DNA of 64,000 nucleotides from Bacteroidetes bacterium RIFCSPLOWO2_12_FULL_35_15. Lineage in GTDB: Bacteria; Bacteroidota; Bacteroidia; 2-12-FULL-35-15. A program made the position numbers and the translations under genes. The DNA is taken from NCBI GenBank assembly GCA_001769385.1, contig MEPB01000056.1, positions 1 through 64,000 of the forward strand, given 5' to 3'. The first letter of the stretch is position 1, and every line of letters begins with the position of its first letter. Of this stretch, positions 27,477 through 37,030 are shown in pieces. Under the pieces are notes generated by a model. It did not search any database. It was not told where the DNA came from and saw only the letters and a program-made list of their open reading frames with translations.

Positions 27477-29696
27477 ATGCCTGAACACCTGATTATTGAC
27501 CTGGAAGTCGAGAAAAAAGAAATATTAAAGCGCTATCGTGCATTACTACGTGCTTGTAGAAGAACACTTGAAAAAGGTGACAAATTACTTATCCGAAAAG
27601 CATTCGATCTTGCTTTGGAAGCACATAAGGATATGCGCAGAAAAACAGGTGAACCTTATATTTACCACCCTATTGCTGTTGCTCTCATCTGTGCTGAAGA
27701 AATTGGCTTGGGAACAACATCCATTGTTTGTGCTCTTTTACATGATGTAGTGGAGGATACCGATTATACATTAGAAGATATTCGGGGCTTATTCGGTGAA
27801 AAGGAAGCCAAGATAATTGATGGCCTGACAAAAATTTCGGGAGTATTTGACCAGGGATCATCACAGCAAGCAGAGAATTTCAGAAAAATGCTCCTCACCC
27901 TTTCTGATGATGTGCGTGTGATCCTTATTAAACTTGCCGATCGCTTACATAACATGCGCACACTGGACAGTATGCAGCGCGACAAACAATTAAAAATTGC
28001 CTCCGAAACTCTTTACCTTTATGCACCCTTAGCTCATCGTTTGGGACTTAATGCGATAAAAACAGAGTTAGAAGATCTGGGATTAAAATATACAGAACCT
28101 GAAAACTATAATAATATTGAGCAAAAGCTGAAGGAAACGGAACCTGAACGCAAAAAATTTATTTCGAAATTTATTATTCCGATCAAAGAAATTCTGGAGG
28201 AACAAGGTTTAAAATTTAAAATATTTGGCCGCCCGAAATCAATTTATTCTATTCACAATAAGATAAAGACAAAAGGTGTAAATTTTGAAGAGATCTTCGA
28301 TCTATTTGCGATCCGTATTGTTATTGATACGCCTCCTGAAAATGAAAAATCTGATTGTTGGCGGGTCTATTCCACTGTAACCGATTTTTATCATCCAAGT
28401 CCGGAACGTTTACGAGACTGGATCTCTACTCCGAAAGCGAATGGATACGAAAGTTTACATACAACCGTAATGGGTCCGGATGGTAAATGGGTAGAAGTGC
28501 AAATTCGTACCGTACGCATGGATGAACTTGCTGAAAAAGGCTATGCAGCTCACTGGAAATATAAAGATAGTGCATCCGAAAGTCAGTTGGATGAATGGAT
28601 CAGAAAAATTCGTGAGTTACTTGAAAGCCCGAAAGAAAATGCACTTGAGTTCTTAGATGATTTTAAACTGAATTTATTTGCTGAAGAAATTTTTGCATTT
28701 ACTCCGAAAGGGGAGATCAGAACGCTTCCTATAAATTCTACGGCTCTTGATTTTGCGTTTGAAATTCATACCAAGGTTGGAGAAAAATGTATTGGTGCTA
28801 AAGTTAACCACAAGTTAGTTCCTCTTAGCTATAAGCTTAAAAGTGGCGACCAGGTAGAAGTGCTAACCTCCAGCAAACAAACTCCAAAAGAAGATTGGCT
28901 TAATTTTGTTGTTACCGCGCGTGCTAAATCTAAGATTAAAGATGCTTTAAAAGAAAGCAGGCGCAGGATTGCAGAAGATGGCAGAGATATGTTAGAACGC
29001 AAATTCAATCATTTAAAAATTGATTTTACTATTCCAAACATTAACGAGATCGCAAATTATTTTAAATTACCCAGCAGCCAGGAATTATTTTATCGAATAG
29101 CTGTTGGCAACATTGATCTGAAGCACTTAAAAGATTTCCGTCAGGAAAAAGGGAAAATCACCCATAAGTCGGGTAGCCTGAACAAAAATGAGCAACCAAA
29201 ATCCCTGGAGCAAATGGTAACTGCTGCCCGCGGCAAATCTGATATGCTAGTGATCGGTGAAAATCTGCAAAAAATTGATTATAAACTTTCGCCCTGTTGC
29301 AACCCGATTTCAGGAGATGATGTATTTGGTTTCCTGACAATAAACGAAGGAATAAAAATTCATCGTGTAAATTGCCCGAATGCCTTACAATTATTATCCA
29401 ACTATGCATATCGCGTTGTTAAAGCCAAATGGACCAGTCAGGAACTGATCTCTTTCCTTGCCGGAATGAAAATTACGGGCATTGATGAAGTAGGATTGGT
29501 GAACAATATTACAAAGATCATTTCAAACGAATTGAATGTAAACATGCGTTCCATCAGTTTTGATACCAATGACGGTACATTTGAAGGTACTGTTATGGTA
29601 TTTGTTCACGACACCAATCACCTGACCGAATTAATGCAAAAACTAAAAAAAGTGAATGGTGTATTTTCAGTTACCCGAATTGATGGTGGCCATTGA
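27477..29696 (+). CDS. rel: Bifunctional (p)ppGpp synthetase/hydrolase (RelA/SpoT homologue)
   Basis: 739 residues in the usual order. The HD hydrolase domain (YHPIAVALICAEE; HD at 89-90 in CALLHDVVEDT) is intact. The synthetase domain has RPKSIYSIHNKIK and PERLRDWISTPKANGYESLH, with RLRD at the position of the RxKD motif of bifunctional Rel enzymes. A TGS domain (EEIFAFTPKGEIRTLP), a helical/zinc-finger region (SPCCNPISGDDVFGF) and a C-terminal ACT domain follow. It makes and degrades the starvation alarmone. Its promoter and first codons are duplicated upstream of the AbiE cassette. Confidence 0.95.
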   Translation: MPEHLIIDLEVEKKEILKRYRALLRACRRTLEKGDKLLIRKAFDLALEAHKDMRRKTGEPYIYHPIAVALICAEEIGLGTTSIVCALLHDVVEDTDYTLEDIRGLFGEKEAKIIDGLTKISGVFDQGSSQQAENFRKMLLTLSDDVRVILIKLADRLHNMRTLDSMQRDKQLKIASETLYLYAPLAHRLGLNAIKTELEDLGLKYTEPENYNNIEQKLKETEPERKKFISKFIIPIKEILEEQGLKFKIFGRPKSIYSIHNKIKTKGVNFEEIFDLFAIRIVIDTPPENEKSDCWRVYSTVTDFYHPSPERLRDWISTPKANGYESLHTTVMGPDGKWVEVQIRTVRMDELAEKGYAAHWKYKDSASESQLDEWIRKIRELLESPKENALEFLDDFKLNLFAEEIFAFTPKGEIRTLPINSTALDFAFEIHTKVGEKCIGAKVNHKLVPLSYKLKSGDQVEVLTSSKQTPKEDWLNFVVTARAKSKIKDALKESRRRIAEDGRDMLERKFNHLKIDFTIPNINEIANYFKLPSSQELFYRIAVGNIDLKHLKDFRQEKGKITHKSGSLNKNEQPKSLEQMVTAARGKSDMLVIGENLQKIDYKLSPCCNPISGDDVFGFLTINEGIKIHRVNCPNALQLLSNYAYRVVKAKWTSQELISFLAGMKITGIDEVGLVNNITKIISNELNVNMRSISFDTNDGTFEGTVMVFVHDTNHLTELMQKLKKVNGVFSVTRIDGGH

Positions 29697-29734
29697 TGGA
29701 TATCAGGAAACCCTTTAGAATTATTTTTTGGTGG

Positions 29735-29859
29735 TGTCATTTCGAACGAAAGGAAGTGTAGAGAGAAATCTACTCCCTTTAAATGATAATTTCTGTTTCG
29801 ATGAAATGAGATTTCTCCCAGAGTTTATCCTGAGCAAAGTCGAAGGAGTCGAAATCACA
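29735..29859. repeat. Family A palindromic intergenic repeat, copy 2
   Basis: It starts tgtcatttcgaac and ends gtcgaaatcaca, with inner agagaaatct/gagatttctc arms. It fills most of the rel/fur intergenic space and could fold when transcribed from rel. Confidence 0.65.
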
Positions 29860-29948
29860 TCCAGTAATAAAGTAGTCGTTTTTTTTGTGAATATTAAAAA
29901 AAGCAAACCAATAATTTTTGTACTTTTAGACGTTAATTTAAAAGAAAA

Positions 29949-30437
29949 ATGTCAAGTACTGAAACTAAGGAAATAGTAAAGCAGATTTTTGCGGAATACC
30001 TCGAAACTCATGGGCACCGTAAAACACCTGAGCGCTTTGCCATTCTTAATGAAATTTACTCTCATGAAGGGCATTTTGATATTGAGTCGCTTTACATTCA
30101 AATGAAAAACAAAAAGTATCGTGTAAGCAGAGCTACACTTTACAATACAATCGAATTATTACTTGTTTGCAATTTGGTCACCAAACACCAGTTTGGCAAA
30201 AACTTGGCCCAATTTGAAAAATCTCATGAGTACAAACAACATGATCATTTAATTTGTGTGGATTGTGAAAAAGTTTTTGAATTTTGTGACCCAAGAATTC
30301 AGGAAATACAAAAATCTGCATCCACAATTTTAGGATTTGAGATTACTCATCATTCTCTTAACTTATATGGGAAGTGCAATAAAATTGCAACAAAAGGAAC
30401 TTGTGAAAATAAAAAAACAAAAGATAAAAAATCTTAA
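29949..30437 (+). CDS. Fur-family metal-dependent transcriptional regulator
   Basis: 162 residues. The winged-helix half contains [20 protein letters not shown] and [18 protein letters not shown]. The dimerisation half has [18 protein letters not shown], with the HxH/CxxC metal ligands of Fur/PerR proteins. The C-terminus is lysine-rich ([10 protein letters not shown]). Metal specificity (Fe, Zn or peroxide sensing) cannot be told from what I see. It starts at ATG 29949 and ends 2 bp before the STAS gene. Confidence 0.9.
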   Translation: MSSTETKEIVKQIFAEYLETHGHRKTPERFAILNEIYSHEGHFDIESLYIQMKNKKYRVSRATLYNTIELLLVCNLVTKHQFGKNLAQFEKSHEYKQHDHLICVDCEKVFEFCDPRIQEIQKSASTILGFEITHHSLNLYGKCNKIATKGTCENKKTKDKKS

Positions 30438-30439
30438 TT

Positions 30440-30787
30440 ATGACATTTGCTTACACATCAAAAAAACAAGACAATATTTCCATTTTTAAACTTCAAGGTG
30501 AACTTATTGATAAAAACCAGGCAATGTCATTGCTTGAAGAAATTAATGAATGTATCGCAAACAATGAATTTAATATATTATTAGATCTTGCAGACCTGAA
30601 ATATTTAAATAGCACCGGACTGAATGTAATTATTACTATTTTAACCAAAGCAAGAAAAGGTGGCGGAGATGTTGCTGTTTGTAATGTTTCAAAAAAAGTG
30701 AATGAGCTCTTGGTAATAACAAAGCTCAATCAGGTATTCAACGTATGTTCCAGTGAAAAAAATGCTATTGAAGTTTTTAATAAGTAA
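30440..30787 (+). CDS. STAS-domain protein (anti-sigma factor antagonist-like)
   Basis: 115 residues covering one STAS domain: ISIFKLQGELIDKNQAMSLL, then ILLDLADLKYLNSTGLNVII with the phosphorylatable-serine position in LNSTGL. SpoIIAA-like antagonists use this fold to bind anti-sigma kinases; no such kinase is adjacent here. It follows the Fur-family gene by 2 bp, so it is probably in the same transcript. Confidence 0.85.
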   Translation: MTFAYTSKKQDNISIFKLQGELIDKNQAMSLLEEINECIANNEFNILLDLADLKYLNSTGLNVIITILTKARKGGGDVAVCNVSKKVNELLVITKLNQVFNVCSSEKNAIEVFNK

Positions 30788-30912
30788 TTAAATTAGTTGG
30801 AAAGTTTAAAAGTTTAGAGTAAAAAAAAACAGAAAACTTTCAGAAAAACACAAAAAGTTTAAAAAATTAATTGACAAATAAGTTAAACAATATTTCAAAA
30901 CACATATTCGTA

Positions 30913-30935
30913 AACCTGCCTACCGCAGGCAGGTT
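30913..30935. repeat. Short GC-rich palindrome before purA
   Basis: Nine-bp arms aacctgcct/aggcaggtt around accgc, in otherwise A/T-rich DNA 26 bp upstream of the purA ATG. This is a common Bacteroidota intergenic repeat type. It could act as terminator of the upstream pair or as an attenuating hairpin; neither is shown. Confidence 0.5.
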
Positions 30936-30961
30936 CGTATTAATTCGTTATTCGTAGATAA

Positions 30962-32242
30962 ATGAAAGTAGATGTATTATTAGGTCTTCAATGGGGAGAC
31001 GAAGGAAAAGGAAAAATTGTAGATGTATTAACTCCTAAATATGACATTATTGGTCGCTTCCAAGGCGGACCAAATGCAGGACATACTCTGGAATTCAATG
31101 GAATCAAACATGTTTTAAGAACAATACCTTCCGGAATTTTTCATAAAACAGCTATCAATATTATCGGGAATGGTGTTGTGATCGACCCTGTTGTAGTGAT
31201 GGCTGAAATTGAGGTACTTATTAAAATGGGTGTTGATGTAAAATCAAAATTATTGTTTGCAAAAAAGGCCCACCTTATTTTGCCTACTCATAGATTATTA
31301 GATGCAGCTTCAGAAGCTTCGAAAGGAAAAGAAAAAATAGGTTCTACCTTAAAAGGAATAGGACCTACCTATATGGATAAAACCGGAAGAAACGGAATTC
31401 GTATAGGTGATATCTCGCTCCTAAATTTTAAAGATAAATACACTGCCCTTGTAGAAAAACATAAACAAATACTGAGTCATCATAACTTCGAATATAATCT
31501 TTCTGAAATGGAGCCGGAGTGGTTCAAAGCAATTGATGCTTTAAAATCCTTTCAGCAAATAGAAAGCGAACATTATATCAATGATGCTTTAAAAAATAAA
31601 AAAGCAATATTAGCAGAAGGTGCACAAGGCTCTTTGTTGGATATCGATTTCGGTTCTTATCCTTTTGTAACATCATCAAACACTATTTGTGCAGGTGCCT
31701 GCACAGGTTTAGGAATTGCTCCAAATAGAATTGGCAATGTTTTTGGAATTTTCAAAGCATATTGCACACGTGTAGGTAGCGGGCCTTTTCCAACCGAACT
31801 TCATGATGAAACAGGTGATACCATCCGTAACAACGGTAAGGAATTTGGATCGGTTACCGGTCGCCCAAGAAGAACCGGCTGGTTAGATCTTCCCGCTTTA
31901 AAATATGCAGTTATGATTAATGGGGTTACCGAATTATTAATGATGAAGGCTGATATTTTAAGTGGATTCGATACTATAAAAGTTTGTATCGCATATAAAT
32001 ATGATGGAAAACAAATTGACTTTTTACCTTATGATTATTCGCCTGAATTACTATCACCAATTTATGCTGATCTAAAAGGTTGGAAAAATGATTTAACAGG
32101 ATTAAATAACCCTGACCAGATGCCTACTGAACTTAATGAATACATTTCATTCATTGAACGTGAAACAGGTGTTCCGATAACAATTGTATCCGTTGGCCCT
32201 GACCGTACTCAAACATTAATTCGTAAAAAGGAGTTGGTATAA
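30962..32242 (+). CDS. purA: Adenylosuccinate synthase
   Basis: 426 residues, the usual length. The GTP-binding N-terminus is GLQWGDEGKGKIVDVL. IMP/aspartate-site signatures GPNAGHTL, GSTLKGIGPTYMDKTGRNGI and GSVTGRPRRTGWLDL are all present. It makes adenylosuccinate from IMP and aspartate in AMP synthesis. A 10-bp inverted repeat (ttggtataat ... attataccaa) spans its stop codon and the start of the next gene. Confidence 0.96.
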   Translation: MKVDVLLGLQWGDEGKGKIVDVLTPKYDIIGRFQGGPNAGHTLEFNGIKHVLRTIPSGIFHKTAINIIGNGVVIDPVVVMAEIEVLIKMGVDVKSKLLFAKKAHLILPTHRLLDAASEASKGKEKIGSTLKGIGPTYMDKTGRNGIRIGDISLLNFKDKYTALVEKHKQILSHHNFEYNLSEMEPEWFKAIDALKSFQQIESEHYINDALKNKKAILAEGAQGSLLDIDFGSYPFVTSSNTICAGACTGLGIAPNRIGNVFGIFKAYCTRVGSGPFPTELHDETGDTIRNNGKEFGSVTGRPRRTGWLDLPALKYAVMINGVTELLMMKADILSGFDTIKVCIAYKYDGKQIDFLPYDYSPELLSPIYADLKGWKNDLTGLNNPDQMPTELNEYISFIERETGVPITIVSVGPDRTQTLIRKKELV

Positions 32243-32276
32243 TAATTGCCTTCGGCAGATCGTTAATTATACCAAG

Positions 32277-33986
32277 ATGAATAAAACAGAAAATAAAAAT
32301 TTGATTTCAATGAAACAAAGATCATTTTTATTTTCTGTTTTTTATTTAATTATTTTTTTTGCTCCCCTCCTATCCTATTCGCAAAAAAAGGTTGAAATTG
32401 TAAATGCCAATATTTTAAAGTTCGATAAAGATCTTGGAAATGGTGCAAAACGCTTAATTGGCAATGTTCAATTCAGGCAGGAGAATACGGTAATGTTTTG
32501 CGACAGTGCCTATTTTTATTCGAATAATGCCCTGGATGCATTTGGACATGTTCATATTCAACAAGACGATAGTGTTCATTTGTATGGCGATCTTTTAAAA
32601 TATGACGGGAATACAAAAAAGGCGCTTCTCACAAAAAATGTTGTTGTAAACAAAGGCGACATGCAATTAACAACCGATCAGTTAAATTATGACTTATCTA
32701 CAAGCATTGGTTATTATACTACTCCGGCAAAAATTATCAATAAAGAAAATGTATTGACCAGTACAACCGGTTATTTTTTTTCCAAAACAAATGATTTAAC
32801 TTTTAAAAAAAATGTAGTGCTTACCAACCCACAATTTGTGATCAATTGTGATACGATGCGATACAATTCATCCTCTAAGGTCACCTACTTCCTCGGGCCA
32901 ACCACAATAAAAAGCAAAGAAAATCTGATCTATTGCGAAGATGGATGGTACAATACCGCAACGGATCAATCGCGTTTCAGCAAAAACTCATACATCATTA
33001 CCAAAGAACAAAAAATGTTTGGCGATAGTTTGTATTACGATAGAAAAAAAGGAATTGGCAGAGCAATAAAAAATGTTCAGCTCATTGATACTACTCAAAA
33101 AATAACTATCACAGGGGAATATGCGATCCATTACGAATTAAAAGATCTATCCATTGTAACAGGAAACACTTTACTAACACAGATGTATGAAAAAGACACG
33201 CTGTATTTACATGCGGATACTCTTAAAGCGATAGGAAGCACCAAAGAAAAAAATTATGAAGAATCAAGAATCAAGAATCAAGAATCAGGAATCAAGAAAC
33301 AAGATTCAGGAAATAAGAATCAAAACAATAAGCCAATAACTAACAACAAACAACTAACAACTAACAACCGGCAACTCGCAACAGATACTAATCAAACAAG
33401 CAATAACAAAAGATTATTCGCTTACCATAAAGTGAAATTTTTTAAACATGATATACAAGGAAAATGCGATTCGCTTGTCTATGAAATAAATGATTCGACC
33501 ATGAAATTATACGGGCAACCTACACTTTGGTCCCAGGAAAATCAATTAACAGGGGACAGCATGAGGGTTTTAACCGGTAGTAAATCAATTCGAGCCATTG
33601 AAATACAGGGTACCGGATTTATTGTTTCACAAGAAGATAGTTTACATTACAATCAAATACGTGGCAAGTATATCAAAGGTTTTTTTAAAAATAATGAAAT
33701 GTATCGGATTAATGTAGTTGGAAATGGACAAACAATATATTACGCTAAAGATAAAGCAGCTGAAAAAGAAAAGGAAGAAATAAAAGCCGTAAATCGTGCT
33801 GATTGCAGTGATTTAAATATATTTTTAAAAGATAAAAAAGTAGAACATATTACTTTCCTGACAAAACCAGATGCAACACTTTATCCCTTAGATAAAATAG
33901 AACTAAAAGATTTAAAATTAAAAGATTTCATCTGGAGAGCAGAAAGCAGACCCCTGACTCAAAAAGATATTTTTATTTGGCAATAA
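32277..33986 (+). CDS. OstA/LptA-like envelope protein
   Basis: 569 residues. A signal peptide (about 15-35, ending in LLSYSQKK) is followed by repeated beta-jellyroll OstA_2-type strands such as MFCDSAYFYSNNALDAFGHV, VHLYGDLLKYDGNTKKALL and QLTTDQLNYDLSTSIGYYTT. Family members are periplasmic LPS-transport bridge proteins; a role in LPS export is inferred. Residues about 328-378 are a low-complexity insert (NQES and TTNN repeats) that interrupts the jellyroll and is encoded by intergenic-type simple repeats. It begins 34 bp after purA. Confidence 0.8.
   Translation: MNKTENKNLISMKQRSFLFSVFYLIIFFAPLLSYSQKKVEIVNANILKFDKDLGNGAKRLIGNVQFRQENTVMFCDSAYFYSNNALDAFGHVHIQQDDSVHLYGDLLKYDGNTKKALLTKNVVVNKGDMQLTTDQLNYDLSTSIGYYTTPAKIINKENVLTSTTGYFFSKTNDLTFKKNVVLTNPQFVINCDTMRYNSSSKVTYFLGPTTIKSKENLIYCEDGWYNTATDQSRFSKNSYIITKEQKMFGDSLYYDRKKGIGRAIKNVQLIDTTQKITITGEYAIHYELKDLSIVTGNTLLTQMYEKDTLYLHADTLKAIGSTKEKNYEESRIKNQESGIKKQDSGNKNQNNKPITNNKQLTTNNRQLATDTNQTSNNKRLFAYHKVKFFKHDIQGKCDSLVYEINDSTMKLYGQPTLWSQENQLTGDSMRVLTGSKSIRAIEIQGTGFIVSQEDSLHYNQIRGKYIKGFFKNNEMYRINVVGNGQTIYYAKDKAAEKEKEEIKAVNRADCSDLNIFLKDKKVEHITFLTKPDATLYPLDKIELKDLKLKDFIWRAESRPLTQKDIFIWQ
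33260..33408 (+). repeat. Intergenic-type simple repeats inserted in frame in the OstA-like gene
   Basis: Tandem agaatca(agaatca) units are followed by aactaacaac-type units. Both are A/G- or A/C-biased, without T-rich codons, unlike the flanking coding sequence. The insert keeps the frame. Confidence 0.7.
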
Positions 33987-34244
33987 TTAATACTTAGTGA
34001 AATATAAAATAGGAGTCCAATCTTCCTCTACTTTTTTCAAGGAGAGGGTTTGCTGAGGTTTTAAAAATGAACTATTTTATATATTTCATTTTGGTAGATA
34101 AGAAAATTTCATTTTCTTATTTATTAATTGTTCTTTTTGATTTGCATGACACGAAGAAAATAAAGAATTATGACAAAAGTCATTAAATATAATATTATTG
34201 CTTCCTAAATTAGATTTCAAATTAGCATTTAAGAATATTTTATT

Positions 34245-35306
34245 ATGAATTCAAGATCCTTTCTTATTTTTATAATTTGCCTTTTGTTATGTTTTTCAAT
34301 TTTTTTTATTGACCTATTTTCAAATTATCATTTAGTGGAAGGGGTTTGTTATCCGCCAATTTTATTATTCACGATCCTCACTGATAAAATAAATTTCACA
34401 TATATCATAGCTTTCCTCTCTGTTTTTTTTATTGGTTTTGAGTTTTTTTATACCGGAGATAAACTATTGACTGATGAAACAGGCATGCGCGTTATTTCAA
34501 TTTTAGCAATGGGTTTTACAACGTATATAATTACGAAGTATCGGGACACAGAATCGAAAGTAAAAAAACAATCAGAAAATTTAGAACTGCTCAATGCAAA
34601 GCTGAAAGAATCAAATACAGAACTTGAAAATTTTGCATTTATTTCCTCTCATGATCTGCAGGAACCTCTTCGAAAAATTCAAGCTTTTGGTGATAGGCTT
34701 ACCATGTCAGATGGAAATGTAATTTCAGAAAAAGGAATGGATTATCTTTCCAGAATGTTAAATGCTGCAGGTCGCATGCAAATTTTAATTAATGACCTTC
34801 TCTATTTTTCTCGCCAAACAAGTGTCATACCTAATTTTATAAGTATTGACTTAAATTCTATCTTAATTGAAGTAATGACAGACCTGGAATTTAGAATTGA
34901 AAGCACGAATACTGTAATTAATGCAGAAGAACTTCCGACAATTGAAGCAGGAGCAATTCAAATGAGGCAATTATTTCAAAACCTCCTATCAAACGCAATA
35001 AAATTCAGGAAAGAAAATGAAAGTCCGGCTATTAAAATATACAGCAAAATAGTACCGGATAAAAAAGACAATAAAAAACAAATGGCTGAAATTTATTTTG
35101 CAGATAACGGAATCGGATTCGAAGAAAAATTCAATGACAGAATTTATAATATTTTTCAAAAACTGGAAGGCAAAAAATATAAAGGAAGCGGAATAGGACT
35201 TTCTATTTGTAAAAAAATAGTGGAAAGACATAATGGAACAATTTATGCAAAGAGTGAAATAAATAAAGGATCCATCTTTTTGGTTACTCTACCTATAAAA
35301 CAATAA
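34245..35306 (+). CDS. Membrane sensor histidine kinase
   Basis: 353 residues. Three or four membrane segments lie in residues 5-98, followed by a coiled coil (100-128). The phospho-acceptor His136 is in FISSHDLQEPLRKI (bacteriophytochrome-like H-box). The HATPase domain has NLLSNAIKFRKEN, DNGIGFEEKF and GSGIGLSICKKIV. There is no periplasmic sensor of note. It is followed 21 bp later by a single-domain response regulator and then a REC-kinase, an evident signalling operon. Confidence 0.88.
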   Translation: MNSRSFLIFIICLLLCFSIFFIDLFSNYHLVEGVCYPPILLFTILTDKINFTYIIAFLSVFFIGFEFFYTGDKLLTDETGMRVISILAMGFTTYIITKYRDTESKVKKQSENLELLNAKLKESNTELENFAFISSHDLQEPLRKIQAFGDRLTMSDGNVISEKGMDYLSRMLNAAGRMQILINDLLYFSRQTSVIPNFISIDLNSILIEVMTDLEFRIESTNTVINAEELPTIEAGAIQMRQLFQNLLSNAIKFRKENESPAIKIYSKIVPDKKDNKKQMAEIYFADNGIGFEEKFNDRIYNIFQKLEGKKYKGSGIGLSICKKIVERHNGTIYAKSEINKGSIFLVTLPIKQ

Positions 35307-35327
35307 AACATAACTATACATAAAACA

Positions 35328-35774
35328 ATGAAAACTAAAATTGAAATCTTAATTGCTGATGATGACAGCGAAGACAGAATGCTGATTATAGATGCATTGC
35401 AAGAAAACAATATTAAAAATAAAGTTCAAATTGTAGAAAATGGCGAAGAACTTTTGCATTATCTTAAAAACACCGGAAACTATTCAAACAAGGAAATATA
35501 TCCTTTACCCGGGGTGATACTGCTCGATTTAAACATGCCAAAAATGGATGGCAGAGAAGCGTTAAAAGAAATTAAAGGAGATAAAAATCTTTGTTCAATC
35601 CCATTAATTATTTTTACTACTTCCATGAATGATAAAGATGTGCACCACTCCTATAAATTTGGGGCAAACTCCTTTATCTCAAAACCGGTAACATTCTCTT
35701 CCATGGTTAATGTTATGGAATCAATAAGTAAATACTGGCTTGAAACGGTTGAACTCCCAACAAATATTCAATGA
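35328..35774 (+). CDS. Single-domain response regulator (Rcp1-like)
   Basis: 148 residues, receiver domain only. The acidic pocket is ADDDSEDR, the phospho-acceptor D67 is in VILLDLNMPKMDG, T97/T98 are in IIFTTS, and K119 is in FISKPV. There is no output domain, so it probably relays phosphate or acts by protein contact. Its stop overlaps the next start by 4 bp (ATGA). Confidence 0.9.
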   Translation: MKTKIEILIADDDSEDRMLIIDALQENNIKNKVQIVENGEELLHYLKNTGNYSNKEIYPLPGVILLDLNMPKMDGREALKEIKGDKNLCSIPLIIFTTSMNDKDVHHSYKFGANSFISKPVTFSSMVNVMESISKYWLETVELPTNIQ

Positions 35775-37030
35775 AAACAGATATAAAAATACTGATGGTT
35801 GATGATGATGAAGAAGATTTTATCATCATGAATGATATTATAACAGAAATTGCGGGTCATAAATATACGCTTGAATGGGTGTCGTCATATAGAGAAGGAT
35901 TAAAAACATTGTTAGAAAAAAAACATGACTTATACTTTATTGACTTTTTTTTAGGAGTGAATACCGGATTGGACCTGATCTTTGAGGCCAAAAAAAATGG
36001 TTGTGACAAACCCCTCATAATTTTAACCGGGCAAAGTGATTTTATGGCAGACAACAAGGCCATGGATGCAGGAGCAACAGATTATTTAGTAAAAAGTGAA
36101 CTTAGCTCACGGTCTTTGGAAACAACAATTCGTTATGCCATTGCCAATGCAAATCATAAAAAAGAAATGAAGGAGCTCAATGCTGAGCTTGAAAGAAGAG
36201 TAACGAACAGGACAAAAGCATTGGAAGAGATTTTAGCAGAACTCGAACTATCAAGAAAAGAACTGAGTAACACAGTAAAAAGAGAACATGAATTAAATGA
36301 GATGAAATCACATTTTATTTCTACCGTTTCCCACGAATTCCGAACGCCACTTACCTCCATTTTATCTTCCCTTTTTCTTGTTTCAAAATATTGTGAACGA
36401 AATGATTTTGAAAACCATAACAAACATATTACCCGAATTACTTCTTCCGTAAATTATCTTACCGATCTGCTTAACGACATGCTTGCGATGAATATTTTGG
36501 AAGAAGAAAAACTTACAATTCACCCTGAAACATTTAATATTAGAGATTTTATCCAGAATATAATATTTGAAATGAACGTACTAAAAAAGGCTAATCAGAA
36601 TATAATCTACACCCATTCAGGAAATTTCATTATAACGAATGACAAAAAGATCCTGAAACATATTTTTTCCAATCTAATTTCAAATGCACTCAAATTTTCG
36701 GAAGAAGGCGAAAATATTTTTGTAACTTCTGAAATAAACAAGTGCGAACTATCAATAATTATAAAAGACAATGGAATTGGTATCTCAGAAAAAGATCAGC
36801 AACAATTATTTCAACGTTTTTACAGGGGATCCAATACTCTTAATATTCAAGGAACAGGCCTTGGTTTAAGTATTGTTTCTGAATATCTCAAATTAATTGA
36901 TGGGAAAATAGAATTAAATAGCCGCTTAAAGGAAGGAACATCTATAAAAATAGCCATTCCTGATATTCCTCTAAAAAATAATGAAAAAGAAGACATTCCA
37001 GCTCTTTTCAATAAAAAAAACATTAATTAA
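35771..37030 (+). CDS. Hybrid protein: receiver domain followed by histidine kinase
   Basis: 419 residues. The receiver domain has D58 in YFIDFFLG and K108 in YLVKSE. A coiled coil (about 130-175) leads to HisKA with H188 in STVSHEFRTPLTS. The HATPase domain has NLISNALKFSEEGE, DNGIGISEKD and GTGLGLSIVSEYL. The N-terminal receiver probably takes input from the upstream kinase and controls this soluble kinase. It is last in the three-gene operon. Confidence 0.88.
   Translation: MKTDIKILMVDDDEEDFIIMNDIITEIAGHKYTLEWVSSYREGLKTLLEKKHDLYFIDFFLGVNTGLDLIFEAKKNGCDKPLIILTGQSDFMADNKAMDAGATDYLVKSELSSRSLETTIRYAIANANHKKEMKELNAELERRVTNRTKALEEILAELELSRKELSNTVKREHELNEMKSHFISTVSHEFRTPLTSILSSLFLVSKYCERNDFENHNKHITRITSSVNYLTDLLNDMLAMNILEEEKLTIHPETFNIRDFIQNIIFEMNVLKKANQNIIYTHSGNFIITNDKKILKHIFSNLISNALKFSEEGENIFVTSEINKCELSIIIKDNGIGISEKDQQQLFQRFYRGSNTLNIQGTGLGLSIVSEYLKLIDGKIELNSRLKEGTSIKIAIPDIPLKNNEKEDIPALFNKKNIN

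Noticed and set aside
34170-34183. atgacaaaagtcat dyad upstream of the membrane histidine kinase
   Set aside because: It fits TGA-N6-TCA, but I found no partner box 22 bp away on either side, so it is not counted in the regulon set.
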